From contig NZ_FNVO01000004.1 of the NCBI RefSeq assembly GCF_900108175.1, forward strand, positions 372,001 through 436,000: 64,000 nt of DNA, written 5' to 3'. Below the pieces are notes generated by a model. It did not search any database. It was not told the DNA's origin and saw nothing but the letters and a program-made list of their open reading frames with translations. Positions 24,481 to 33,560 of this stretch are shown here, piece after piece. This DNA comes from Thermomonospora echinospora (GTDB taxonomy: Bacteria > Actinomycetota > Actinomycetes > Streptosporangiales > Streptosporangiaceae). Both the position numbers and the translations under genes were made by a program. Positions within the stretch are counted from its first letter, which is position 1; each line of letters starts with the position of its first letter.

Positions 24481-25329
24481 ATGGCAGCCCCTCCCAAGGG
24501 GGGCCGGGCCGTCGCCAAGGCGGTCAACGCTCCTCTCGAACGGGTCGAGGACTTCGGCCACCAGCTGTCGTTCTACGCGCGCGCGTTCGCCTGGGTCTTC
24601 CGGGTGCTGCGCCGCTACCGCACCGAGGTGCTGCGCCTGCTGGCCGAGGTCAGCCTCGGCACCGGCGGGCTGGCGGTGATCGGCGGCAGCGTGGCGATCG
24701 TCGGCTTCATGACGTTCTTCACCGGCAGCCAGGTCGGCCTGCAGGGCTACAACTCCCTCAACCAGATCGGCACCGCCGCCTACACCGGGTTCGTCTCCTC
24801 CTACTTCAACACCCGGGAGTTGGCGCCGCTGGTCAGCGCGCTGGCGCTGTCGGCGACGGTGGGCTGCGGCTTCACCGCGCAACTGGGCGCCATGCGGATC
24901 TCCGACGAGATCGACGCGCTGGAGGTCATGGCGGTCCCCACCGTGCCGTTCCTGGTGACCACCCGGCTGCTGGCCGGGATGATCGCGGTGATCCCGCTGT
25001 ACGTGGTGGGCCTGCTGGCCTCCTACCTGGCCACCCGGCTGATCGTGACCACCTTCTACGAGCAGTCGACCGGCACCTACGACCACTACTTCAACCTGTT
25101 CCTACCGCCGTACGACATCCTCTGGTCGTTCGGCAAGGTGATCGTCTTCGCCATCCTCGTCATGCTGATCCACTGCTACTACGGCTTCCACGCCAGCGGC
25201 GGCCCGGCCGGCGTCGGCGTCGCGGTGGGCCGCGCGGTGCGTACCAGCATCGTGGTCATCAACCTGGCCGACCTGTTCCTGGGCATGGCGATCTGGGGCG
25301 CGACGACCTCCGTACGGATCGCGGGGTGA
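24481..25329 (+). CDS. MCE-system permease YrbEB (MlaE family)
   Basis: 282 residues. Same fold as YrbEA, with the coupling segment MRISDEIDALEVMAVPTVPFLVTTR and hydrophobic helices near 65-90, 160-195, 220-245 and 255-278. A cytosolic N-terminal helix (about 15-50) is typical of YrbEB. Between YrbEA and the first mce gene, as in every complete actinobacterial mce operon. Confidence 0.93.
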   Translation: MAAPPKGGRAVAKAVNAPLERVEDFGHQLSFYARAFAWVFRVLRRYRTEVLRLLAEVSLGTGGLAVIGGSVAIVGFMTFFTGSQVGLQGYNSLNQIGTAAYTGFVSSYFNTRELAPLVSALALSATVGCGFTAQLGAMRISDEIDALEVMAVPTVPFLVTTRLLAGMIAVIPLYVVGLLASYLATRLIVTTFYEQSTGTYDHYFNLFLPPYDILWSFGKVIVFAILVMLIHCYYGFHASGGPAGVGVAVGRAVRTSIVVINLADLFLGMAIWGATTSVRIAG

Positions 25330-25336
25330 CGGGCAG

Positions 25337-26665
25337 ATGAGTACCGGCATGTCGCAGCAGGCGCGTTACCGCGTCTACGGCCTGGCCATGATGCTGGTGA
25401 TCGTGCTGCTGCTGGTCCTGGCGGTGGCGCTGTTCAACAAGGCGCTCACCCCGGCCGTCCACGTGAAGGTGCACACCCAGCGGGCCGGGCTGCAGTTGCT
25501 GCCGCGCTCGGACGTCAAGGTGCGCGGGCTGATCGTCGGCGAGGTGCGCGCCACGCACGCCACCGCGGACGGCGCCGTGCTGGACCTGGCGCTGGACCCG
25601 GACAAGGCCAGGCTGATCCCGGGCGGCGTCACCGCGCGGCTGCTGCCCAAGACGCTGTTCGGCGAGAAGTACGTGGACCTGCAGGTCCCGGCCGGCGGCG
25701 GGGGACCGGCGGGGCTGCGCTCGGGCGCGGTGATCCGGCAGGACACCTCCCAGGCGGCGGTGGAGGTCGACCAGGTGCTCAACAACCTGCTGCCGGTGCT
25801 GCGGGCGGTGGAGCCGGCCAAGCTGAACGCCACGCTGAACGCCATCGCCACCGCGCTAGAGGGCCGCGGCGACCAGATCGGCCGCAACCTGGAGCAGGTC
25901 GACTCGCTGCTGCGCAAGCTCAACCCCGAGCTGCCCACGCTGGTGTACGACCTCAAGGCACTGGCGGACGTGGCCGACATCTACGACTCGGCCGCCCCCG
26001 ACCTGCTGCAGACGCTGCGCAACCTCAACGTCACCAGCAAGACGATCACCGACAAGCGGCAGACCATCGAGGACCTGATCCCGGCGGTCACCGGGCTGGC
26101 GGTCAAGGGCGACCGGTTCATGCAGGAGAACGGCCCCAAGGTGGTCGGCTTCAACATCGCCAACCGGCAGGTGCTGGAGCTGTTCGCCAAGTACTCGCCG
26201 TCGCTGTCGTGCGTGTTCGAGGGCATGGTCAAGTTGCAGCCGCAGGCTGAGGAGGCCGGCGGCGGCAAGACCCCGACCTTCAACGTCACCGTCGAGATCG
26301 TCAAGCCGCGGCCGGCCTACAAGAACCCGCTGGACCTGCCGGAGATGAAGGACCACCGGGGCCCGCGCTGCTACGGCCTGCCCAACCCCAAGGTCCCCTC
26401 CGCGGACTATCTGGCGCTGGACGGCACCGAGGACGACCTGTGGTGGAAGGACCCGCACGACCCGGACGAGCCGCTGCCGCCGGGGCACCGCAACCGCGCC
26501 GCCTCCGGAGTGTTCGTGGACCCGGGCACCGAGATGTCGGCCCGCGACCGGATCAAGAGCATCGTGGGACCGCTGACGCGGACCTCGTCCGACCAGGTCT
26601 CCGACGCGGCGGTGCTGCTGTACGGGCCGCTGCTGGATGACGGATCGGTGGTGACGATTCGATGA
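25337..26665 (+). CDS. mceA: MCE family protein MceA
   Basis: 442 residues. One N-terminal membrane helix (about 13-36) precedes the MCE domain (about 40-118), with the strand pattern VHVKVHTQRAGLQLLPRSDV, VRGLIVGEV and LLPKTLFGEKYVDL. A long helical region (about 150-260) then forms the periplasmic tube part in this family. The C-terminal portion (about 290-442) is rich in Pro and charged residues. It is expected to form a hetero-hexamer with MceB-F and carry hydrophobic substrate across the envelope. The stop overlaps mceB (ATGA). Confidence 0.92.
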   Translation: MSTGMSQQARYRVYGLAMMLVIVLLLVLAVALFNKALTPAVHVKVHTQRAGLQLLPRSDVKVRGLIVGEVRATHATADGAVLDLALDPDKARLIPGGVTARLLPKTLFGEKYVDLQVPAGGGGPAGLRSGAVIRQDTSQAAVEVDQVLNNLLPVLRAVEPAKLNATLNAIATALEGRGDQIGRNLEQVDSLLRKLNPELPTLVYDLKALADVADIYDSAAPDLLQTLRNLNVTSKTITDKRQTIEDLIPAVTGLAVKGDRFMQENGPKVVGFNIANRQVLELFAKYSPSLSCVFEGMVKLQPQAEEAGGGKTPTFNVTVEIVKPRPAYKNPLDLPEMKDHRGPRCYGLPNPKVPSADYLALDGTEDDLWWKDPHDPDEPLPPGHRNRAASGVFVDPGTEMSARDRIKSIVGPLTRTSSDQVSDAAVLLYGPLLDDGSVVTIR

Positions 26666-27693
26666 GGACCGCGAGCGCCGCCCTCAAGCTGGGCGTCTTC
26701 GTGGCGGTCACCGCGCTGGTGACCGGACTCCTGGCGCTCACCATCGCCAACGTGCGCTTCACCGAGTCGGTGCGCTACAAGGCGATCTTCACCGATGTGG
26801 CCGGGCTGCTGGAGAACGACGACGTGCGCGCCTCCGGGGTGCGGGTCGGCCAGGTCGAGGACATCAAACTGCGCGGCACCGAGGCCGAGGTCACCTTCAG
26901 CGTCAACAAGGACGGCGTGTTCCGCGCCGGCCTGCCCCGCTCGGTGCAGCTCAACCTGCGGTACCGCAACCTGGTCGGGCAGCGCTACATCGAACTGACC
27001 GACGACGCCCCCGGCACCGCGGGCGAGTACCTGCGGCCGGGCGAGACCATCCCCAAGGAGCGCACCAGGCCCGCCCTGGACCTGACCGTCCTGTTCAACG
27101 GGTTCCGGCCGCTGTTCAAGGCGCTGGACCCGCAGGAGGTCAACACGCTGGCCATGCAGATCGTGCAGACCCTGCAGGGCGAGGCCGGCACGGTCAACAG
27201 TGTGCTGGCGCACGTGGCCTCGCTGACCAACACCCTGGCCAACCGGGACCAGGTCATCGGGCAGGTCATCGACAACCTCAACACCGTGCTGGGCACCATC
27301 GACTCCCGGCATGACCAGGTCGACAAGATGATCACCGACCTGCGCGGGCTGGTCGGCGGGCTGGCCGCCGACCGCGAGGCGATCTTCGACTCGGTGGCGG
27401 CGATCAACCAGCTCACCGGCACCACCACCGACCTGCTCAAGGACGTGCGGCCGGGGCTGAAGAACGACATCGCCGGGCTGAACAAGCTGGCCGACACCCT
27501 GGGCGACCACGAAAAGGACCTGGACCGGCTGTTCGAGCGCACCCCCAACCGGATGGAGGAGCTGATGGCGGCCTCGTCCTACGGCTCCTGGTTCAACTTC
27601 TACATCTGCGGGCTGGACGCGCGCATCGCCCTGCCGGGCGGCCCGGTCTACCGGACGCCGCGGATCCAGAACGAGAACGCGAGGTGCAAGTAG
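26662..27693 (+). CDS. mceB: MCE family protein MceB
   Basis: 343 residues. N-terminal membrane helix (about 8-30), MCE domain (about 36-115: YKAIFTDVAGLLENDDVRAS, VGQVEDIKL, LRYRNLVGQRYIEL) and a long helical domain to about 270. The C-terminus has the FNFYICGLDARIAL segment with a cysteine, typical of MceB. Translationally coupled to mceA by ATGA. A 79-base gap to mceC holds a mini-ORF. Confidence 0.92.
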   Translation: MRTASAALKLGVFVAVTALVTGLLALTIANVRFTESVRYKAIFTDVAGLLENDDVRASGVRVGQVEDIKLRGTEAEVTFSVNKDGVFRAGLPRSVQLNLRYRNLVGQRYIELTDDAPGTAGEYLRPGETIPKERTRPALDLTVLFNGFRPLFKALDPQEVNTLAMQIVQTLQGEAGTVNSVLAHVASLTNTLANRDQVIGQVIDNLNTVLGTIDSRHDQVDKMITDLRGLVGGLAADREAIFDSVAAINQLTGTTTDLLKDVRPGLKNDIAGLNKLADTLGDHEKDLDRLFERTPNRMEELMAASSYGSWFNFYICGLDARIALPGGPVYRTPRIQNENARCK

Positions 27694-27695
27694 CG

Positions 27696-27776
27696 ATGCC
27701 TGAGCGGCGAGCCCAGGAGCGCGCTCGGGCCGTTGCGGCCCGCGGCGCCCGCGTGACGAGGGGGGAGCGGCCATGA
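27696..27776 (+). CDS. 26-codon Arg-rich mini-ORF linking mceB and mceC
   Basis: ATG at 27696, three bases after the mceB stop. It encodes an Arg/Ala-rich 26-residue peptide (MPERRAQERARA...) and its TGA overlaps the mceC ATG (ATGA). It may serve only to carry ribosomes from mceB to mceC, or may be chance. No product was recognised. Confidence 0.3.
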   Translation: MPERRAQERARAVAARGARVTRGERP

Positions 27777-28858
27777 GGGTGCCGTTCCGGGAACGCAATC
27801 CGGTGCCGATCGGGCTGATCTCGTTCGGGATCATCGCGGTGCTGATGGTGCTGGCGGCCAACCTCGGGAACCTGCCGCTGCTGGGCGGCGGTCCGACCTA
27901 CAGCGCCCAGTTCAGCGAGGCCGCCGGGCTGCGCAGCGGCGAGGAGGTCCGGGTCGCCGGCGTGCGGGTCGGCAAGGTCACCGGGCTGGACCTGGCCGGC
28001 GACCACGTCAAGGTCACCTTCCGGATCGAGGAGGACGGGGTCCGGCTGGGCGACCTGACCCGCGCCGAGATCAAGATCAAGACCATGCTGGGGGCGCACT
28101 ACCTGGCGCTGGTGCCGCGCGGCACCGGGCGGCTGAACCGGGAGATCCCGCTCAGCCGTACCTCCGTCCCCTACAACGTGGTCCCGGCCATCAACGACCT
28201 CAGCCGGCAGGTCGACCAGATCGACCACCGGGAGGTGGCCCGTTCGTTCCAGACGCTGGCCGACACGTTCGAGAACTCCCCTGAGGAGATCCGGGCGTCA
28301 CTGCGGGGGCTGCGCCGGCTGTCGGAGACCATCTCCTCCCGCGACACCGAGCTGCACGAGCTGGCCGACCGGGCCAGGAGCGTCTCCCAGCTGCTGGCCG
28401 ACCGCAACGCCGACTTCGCCCGGCTGGTCGACGACGGCGACCGCATCCTGCAGGCGGTGCAGGCCCGCCGGGAGGTGATCCACCAGCTGCTGGTCCGCAC
28501 CGTGCTGCTGTCCCAGCAGGTCAACGCGCTGATCTCGGAGAACGAGGCACAGCTGCGGCCGATGCTGGACAACCTGAAGCGGGTCAACGACGTGCTGCTG
28601 CGCAACCAGCGGAGCCTGGACCGGATGCTGGAGCTGTACGGGCCGTTCACCCGCCAGTTCGCCGACGCCACCGGCTCGGGCCGCTGGTTCGACAACTACA
28701 TCCAGAACCTCCTCCCGATCCCGGCCTCCATCAAGAACGCCCCGAGCGGCAACGGCGGCGCCGGCGGCACGGGCGACGCGGGCGGCCGGCCGGGGACCGG
28801 GCAGCCGAGCAGCACCCCCCGGCCCAGCAAGGACAACCCGCTGCCCTTCCTCCCGTGA
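27773..28858 (+). CDS. mceC: MCE family protein MceC
   Basis: 361 residues. GGGGGGAG lies just before the ATG. It has an N-terminal helix (about 14-35), an MCE domain (about 42-120, with YSAQFSEAAGLRSGEEVRVA and IKTMLGAHYLAL) and a helical tube region (about 130-300). The Gly/Pro-rich C-terminal tail (about 318-361) is low complexity, as common in MceC. The stop overlaps the mceD GTG. Confidence 0.92.
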   Translation: MRVPFRERNPVPIGLISFGIIAVLMVLAANLGNLPLLGGGPTYSAQFSEAAGLRSGEEVRVAGVRVGKVTGLDLAGDHVKVTFRIEEDGVRLGDLTRAEIKIKTMLGAHYLALVPRGTGRLNREIPLSRTSVPYNVVPAINDLSRQVDQIDHREVARSFQTLADTFENSPEEIRASLRGLRRLSETISSRDTELHELADRARSVSQLLADRNADFARLVDDGDRILQAVQARREVIHQLLVRTVLLSQQVNALISENEAQLRPMLDNLKRVNDVLLRNQRSLDRMLELYGPFTRQFADATGSGRWFDNYIQNLLPIPASIKNAPSGNGGAGGTGDAGGRPGTGQPSSTPRPSKDNPLPFLP

Positions 28859-30177
28859 GCAGGCAGGACACCACTGTGCGCAGATCTGGAACCATCCTGA
28901 GGCTCGGCGGCGTGCTCGTCGTCGTCGCGGCGCTGGTCGCCGCGGCCGTCGTGCTGCTCCAGGAGCCGCCGCAGCGCCGGCTGACGGCCTACTTCGAACG
29001 GGCCGTGGGCCTGTACCCGGGCGCGGACGTGCGGATCCTGGGCATCCCCGTCGGCAAGGTCACCAAGGTCACCCCCAAGGGCGACGCGGTGCTGGTGGAG
29101 ATGACCTACGAGGCCCGCCGCAAGGTGCCGGCCGACGCCCAGGCGGTGATCGTCAGCCAGACCCTGGTCTCCGACCGGTTCATCCAGCTCACCCCCGTCT
29201 ACAAGGGCGGGCCGACGTTGCCCGACGGCGTGACGCTGGGCACCGACCGCACCGCCGTGCCGGTCGAGGTGGACGAGGTCGGCGGCAGCCTCAACGACCT
29301 GAGCAAGGCGCTCGGCCCCGAGGGCGCCAACTCCGACGGCTCCCTGTCGCGGCTGCTGCAGGTCGGCGCCGACACCTTCGAGGGCCAGGGCGAGGACCTG
29401 CGCCAGACCATCGCCGACACCTCGCGGATGTTGTCCACCCTCAGCGAGGACCGCGAGGACGTGGCCACCACGATCGAGAACCTCAGGGTCATCACCGCCG
29501 CGATGGTCCGCAGTGACCAGCAGATCCGCCAGTTCAACCAGCACCTGGCCGGAGTGTCGGGCCAGTTGGCCGCCGAGCGCGAGGAACTGTCGGCGGCGCT
29601 GAACACCCTCGGCCCCACGCTGCGCAACGTCCAGCGCTTCATCAAGGACAACCGCGGCGAGCTGTCGACCAACGTACGGCAGCTGGCCCAGATCACCGGG
29701 GTGCTGGTCAAGCAGCGCAAGTCGCTGACCGAGTTCTTCGAGACCGCCCCGCTCGCCATCAACAACCTGGCCCGCGCCTACGACCCCATCAGCGGCACCA
29801 TCAACACCCGCGCCAACCTGTCGCAGAACCTGGGGAACCTGGCCGACTGGATCTGCTCGCTGGCCTACTCGGTCGGCACCCCCGCCAAGCAGTGCCTGGA
29901 CTTCATGAAGCCCTACGACTCCTTCGGCGACGCGCTCACCCACCTGAGCCTGGACCTGTCCTGGGTCACCGCGCTGACCACGCACTACGACCCCGAGCCG
30001 ATCCCGCCGGACGCCTACGGCCCCAACGACCCGCGCAACCCCCGCAAGGGCGGCAAGGGCGTCGTGAACGCGGCCGGCAACAACCGCAACACCGGCGCGG
30101 GGACGACCGACCCCAACGGCGACACGCAGCGGCGCGGCGGCGACTTCCGCTCGCTGCTGCCGGGAGGTGGCCAATGA
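28855..30177 (+). CDS. mceD: MCE family protein MceD
   Basis: 440 residues, GTG start overlapping the mceC stop (GTGA); no independent ribosome binding site. Membrane helix about 14-36, MCE domain about 41-120 (LTAYFERAVGLYPGADVRIL, VSQTLVSDRFIQLT), helical region to about 330. The C-terminal Asn/Gly/Arg-rich tail is about 60 residues. Paired cysteines occur near 343 (WICSLAY) and 355 (KQCLDF). Confidence 0.92.
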   Translation: MSRQDTTVRRSGTILRLGGVLVVVAALVAAAVVLLQEPPQRRLTAYFERAVGLYPGADVRILGIPVGKVTKVTPKGDAVLVEMTYEARRKVPADAQAVIVSQTLVSDRFIQLTPVYKGGPTLPDGVTLGTDRTAVPVEVDEVGGSLNDLSKALGPEGANSDGSLSRLLQVGADTFEGQGEDLRQTIADTSRMLSTLSEDREDVATTIENLRVITAAMVRSDQQIRQFNQHLAGVSGQLAAEREELSAALNTLGPTLRNVQRFIKDNRGELSTNVRQLAQITGVLVKQRKSLTEFFETAPLAINNLARAYDPISGTINTRANLSQNLGNLADWICSLAYSVGTPAKQCLDFMKPYDSFGDALTHLSLDLSWVTALTTHYDPEPIPPDAYGPNDPRNPRKGGKGVVNAAGNNRNTGAGTTDPNGDTQRRGGDFRSLLPGGGQ

Positions 30178-31526
30178 GCCGGGTGACCCGGACCCGCTCG
30201 GCGGGCTCGGCGGGCCTGCGACGCCGGCCCGCGCGGCTGGGCCTGGCGGCGGGGGCGACCGCCGCGGCACTGGCGCTGTCGGGCTGCGGGTTCCGCGGGG
30301 TGGACTCCATCCCGCTGCCCGGCGGCCCCGACCTCGGCGACCGGCCCGTCACGGTCCGCGCCGAGTTCGCCAACGTCCTGGACCTGGTGCCGCAGTCGGT
30401 GGTCAAGCTGAACGACGTGTCGGTCGGCAAGGTCACCGAGGTCGAGCTCGCCCGCGGCACGGCCCCGGGCCAGTCCTGGCAAGCGGTCGTCACGTTCAAG
30501 CTGCGCCGCGACGTCAACCTGCCCGACAACGCCCGCGCCAGCATCACCCAGACCAGCCTGCTCGGCGAGAAGTTCGTCGCGCTGTCGCCGCCGGCGGGCG
30601 AGGCCCCCTCGGCGAACCGGCTCGGCGACGGCGACCTGATCCCGATCACCCGCACCAGCCGCGGCGCCGAGATCGAAGAGGTGCTGTCGGCGATGTCGCT
30701 GCTGCTCAACGGCGGTGGCCTGGAGCAGGTCTCCACCATCACCCACGAGCTGAACGCGGCGATGAACGGGCGCACCGGCACCATCAAGTCGGTGCTGCAC
30801 CGGGTGGACACCTTCGTGGGCACCCTGGACACCAACCGCGCCGCCATCGTGCGGGCCATCGACAGCATCGACCGGCTGAGCAAGAAGCTGGCCGACGAGC
30901 GGGCCACCATCGCCGACACCATCGACCGGACCGGCCCGGCGATCGACATCCTCAACCGCAACCGGGCCGACCTGACCAAGATGCTGGTCAGCCTGGACAA
31001 GCTGAGCCGCACCACCACCCGGGTGATCAACGCCTCCCAGGCCGACCTGGTCGCCAACCTCAGGTCGCTGGACACCACGCTGCGCAACCTGAACAAGGCC
31101 GGCGCCAATCTGCCCAAGGCGCTGGAGACCATGCTGACGTTCCCGTTCCCGGCCACGTTCTCCAACGTGCTGCGCGGTGACTACGGCAACCTGCACATGA
31201 CGATCGACCTGGACATGAAGAACCTCACCCACAACCTGCTGGGCGGCACCGACCTGGAGTACCTGGCGCAGCAGGGTGAGCAGATGCGGCTGCTGCTCAA
31301 GCCGCCGAGCCTGAGCGTTCCGCAGCCGCCGCTGGGGGTGCTGCCCGACCTGCCGGCACAGCCCGCACCGCCCGCCGGCGACACACCGGGCACCGGCGGC
31401 GCCCGGACGCCCGCCCCGGCCCCCACCGCGTCCCCCACGGGGTCCACCGCTCCGAGGCCGCGGGCACTGGCCCCCATGGAGGGCTCCAGTGACCTCTACA
31501 AGCTGATGACCGGGGGGTACCAGTGA
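30174..31526 (+). CDS. mceE: MCE family lipoprotein MceE
   Basis: 450 residues from the ATG at 30174, overlapping the mceD stop (ATGA), with GGGAGGTGG 3-10 bases upstream. A twin-arginine-like basic N-terminus and hydrophobic stretch lead to the lipobox ALSGC with cysteine 38, so this is the lipoprotein subunit as in other mce operons. The MCE domain (about 60-140) includes VTVRAEFANVLDLVPQSVVK and ITQTSLLGEKFVAL. A helical region and a Pro/Ala/Thr-rich tail follow. Confidence 0.92.
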   Translation: MSRVTRTRSAGSAGLRRRPARLGLAAGATAAALALSGCGFRGVDSIPLPGGPDLGDRPVTVRAEFANVLDLVPQSVVKLNDVSVGKVTEVELARGTAPGQSWQAVVTFKLRRDVNLPDNARASITQTSLLGEKFVALSPPAGEAPSANRLGDGDLIPITRTSRGAEIEEVLSAMSLLLNGGGLEQVSTITHELNAAMNGRTGTIKSVLHRVDTFVGTLDTNRAAIVRAIDSIDRLSKKLADERATIADTIDRTGPAIDILNRNRADLTKMLVSLDKLSRTTTRVINASQADLVANLRSLDTTLRNLNKAGANLPKALETMLTFPFPATFSNVLRGDYGNLHMTIDLDMKNLTHNLLGGTDLEYLAQQGEQMRLLLKPPSLSVPQPPLGVLPDLPAQPAPPAGDTPGTGGARTPAPAPTASPTGSTAPRPRALAPMEGSSDLYKLMTGGYQ

Positions 31527-33022
31527 TCCTCAAGCGCGGCGTCAAGATCCAGTTGCTGGTCTTCGCGCTGATCACCGTCCTGGGGGTCAGCGTGGTGGCG
31601 GTCCGCTACATCGGGATCGGCCGGGGTCTGCTGGGGAACCAGTACACCGCCTACGTGGACCTGACCGACTCCGGCGGCGTGTTCACCAACGCCGAGGTCA
31701 CCTACCGCGGGGTGACGGTCGGCCGGGTCGGCCCGATGGAGCTGACCAAGACCGGGATCAAGGTCAAGCTGCTGATGAACAGCGACCGCAAGATCCCCTG
31801 GGACGGCACGATCGCGGTCGTCGGCAACCGGTCGGCGGTCGGCGAGCAGTACATCGACCTGCAGCCGACCAAGAAGCCCGGCCCCGGCGGCGAGCCCGCC
31901 GGCCCCTACCTGGGCGACGGCGGCCGCTACGACACCATCCCCGCCGACCGCACCCGCCTGCCGGTCTCCACCGCCGAGTTGCTGCGCAACGTCGACAAGC
32001 TGATCTCCTCGGTCAACCCGCAGCACCTGCGCGTCATCGTGGACGAGCTGGACAAGGCGTTCAACGGGTCGGCCGCCGACCTGCAGGCCATCCTCGACGA
32101 CAGCGACCGGCTGCTGAAGACCGCCGAGGAGGCCTACCCGGACACCTCCGAGCTGCTGCACAACAGCCGGACGGTGCTGGACACCCAGCGCCAGATGGGC
32201 GGCCACATCCACGAGTTCGCCCGCAACCTCAACGTGCTGACCGGGCAGCTGCGGCGCGACGACCCGGCCCTGCGCGCGACCCTGGACGCCACCGTCCCGG
32301 CCAGCGCCGAGGCCACCAGGCTGATCGAGCAGCTGTCGCCGACCCTGCCGGTGCTGCTGGCCAACCTGACCACCACCGGGCAGATCATGACGTCCCGGAT
32401 CGCCGGCATCCGGTCGCTGTTCATCCTCTACCCGCTCACCGTGGCGGGCGCGTTCACGGTGACGCCGGGCGACGGCACCCAGCACCTGGGCCTGGTGCTC
32501 AACCTGGACTCCCCGGCGCCCTGCACCACCGGGTACGAGCAGGTCAAGCGGCGCTGGCCGCAGTTCACCGAGAAGCGGGAGACCCCCCTGAACCTCGGCT
32601 GCAAGGAGCCGAAGAACTCCGACAAGGTCATCCGCGGCGCCCGCAACACCCCGCCGGAGGCCCGCCAGCCGTACCCGCGGGTCCCGCAGGGCGCCACCGA
32701 AGGCGCCGGGTTCCCCGAGGGCGGCGCCACCGGCACCGCCGGCTCGGGCGAGGCCGCGAACGCCCAGGGCTCCGAGGGCACCGGACGGCCGGCCGCCGAC
32801 AAGAAGACCGGCGAGCAGGGCGGCCTCACCACCCTCAGCGGTAACAGCCTCTATGTGCCGGTTTCGTCCGGATCCGTGGAGCTGGCCGGGTACGATCCAT
32901 CGACCGGAGCGGTGTACGGGCCGGACGGCAAGCGGTACCTGCTGGGTTACAGCGGTGGCCAGGAGCGGCTGCTGGGCGACTCCTCCTGGAAGATGCTGCT
33001 GCTCGGCCCGCTGGCACGATGA
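31523..33022 (+). CDS. mceF: MCE family protein MceF
   Basis: 499 residues, GTG start overlapping the mceE stop (GTGA). N-terminal helix about 8-30, MCE domain about 35-115 (YTAYVDLTDSGGVFTNAEVT, VGNRSAVGEQYIDL), helical region to about 290. A long C-terminal extension (about 300-499) includes a Gly/Glu/Ala-rich linker and a final folded-looking stretch (VPVSSGSVELAGYDPSTGAV). Last of the six Mce subunits. Confidence 0.92.
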   Translation: MILKRGVKIQLLVFALITVLGVSVVAVRYIGIGRGLLGNQYTAYVDLTDSGGVFTNAEVTYRGVTVGRVGPMELTKTGIKVKLLMNSDRKIPWDGTIAVVGNRSAVGEQYIDLQPTKKPGPGGEPAGPYLGDGGRYDTIPADRTRLPVSTAELLRNVDKLISSVNPQHLRVIVDELDKAFNGSAADLQAILDDSDRLLKTAEEAYPDTSELLHNSRTVLDTQRQMGGHIHEFARNLNVLTGQLRRDDPALRATLDATVPASAEATRLIEQLSPTLPVLLANLTTTGQIMTSRIAGIRSLFILYPLTVAGAFTVTPGDGTQHLGLVLNLDSPAPCTTGYEQVKRRWPQFTEKRETPLNLGCKEPKNSDKVIRGARNTPPEARQPYPRVPQGATEGAGFPEGGATGTAGSGEAANAQGSEGTGRPAADKKTGEQGGLTTLSGNSLYVPVSSGSVELAGYDPSTGAVYGPDGKRYLLGYSGGQERLLGDSSWKMLLLGPLAR

Positions 33023-33035
33023 AGGGACCGACAGC

Positions 33036-33560
33036 GTGAAGATCAGGCGATCGCGGGATGAGCGGCGGCCGGCGCGGGTCGTCAGCGTCCCGGTCGTGAC
33101 CGGCCTGCTGGGCACGGCGGTCGTGGTGCTGGCGGTGCTCACCGTGCTGTTGGGCGTGTCGGTGTGGCGCGCCGACGCCAAGGAGGACCGGCGCGCCGCG
33201 GCCATGCAGTCGGCCCGCCAGACCGCCGTCAACCTGGAGAGCCTGGACCACCGCGACATCGACAAGAGCCTGGGCCGGGTGCTGAGTGGGCTGACCGGTG
33301 AGGCCAAGGACCAGTGGGCCACCATCTCCAAGGACATCGCCCAGGCCGCCCGGCAGGGGCAGACCACCACCACCGTGCAGGACGTGCGGGCCGGCGTGGT
33401 GTCGATGGACGACGACTCCGCCGAGGTGGTCGTGGCGATCACCGCGATGGCCACCAGCCCCAAGGTCCCGCAGGGGCAGCCCCGCTACCACCGTTGGCGG
33501 TTCGACCTGACCAACACCGACGGGCGCTGGCTCGTTTCCAACATGAGGCTGGTCGCATGA
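33036..33560 (+). CDS. Mce-associated membrane protein (Mas), first copy
   Basis: 174 residues from a GTG at 33036 with GAAGGGA 7 bases upstream. Basic cytosolic N-terminus, one membrane helix (about 20-45), then an alpha+beta domain with SLDHRDIDKSLGRVLSGLTGEAKDQW and a closing FDLTNTDGRWLVSNMRLV. This pattern is that of Mas proteins that follow mceF in actinobacteria and stabilise the transporter. A 6-codon mini-ORF (33019-33039) links mceF to it. Its stop overlaps the next gene (ATGA). Confidence 0.85.
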   Translation: MKIRRSRDERRPARVVSVPVVTGLLGTAVVVLAVLTVLLGVSVWRADAKEDRRAAAMQSARQTAVNLESLDHRDIDKSLGRVLSGLTGEAKDQWATISKDIAQAARQGQTTTTVQDVRAGVVSMDDDSAEVVVAITAMATSPKVPQGQPRYHRWRFDLTNTDGRWLVSNMRLVA

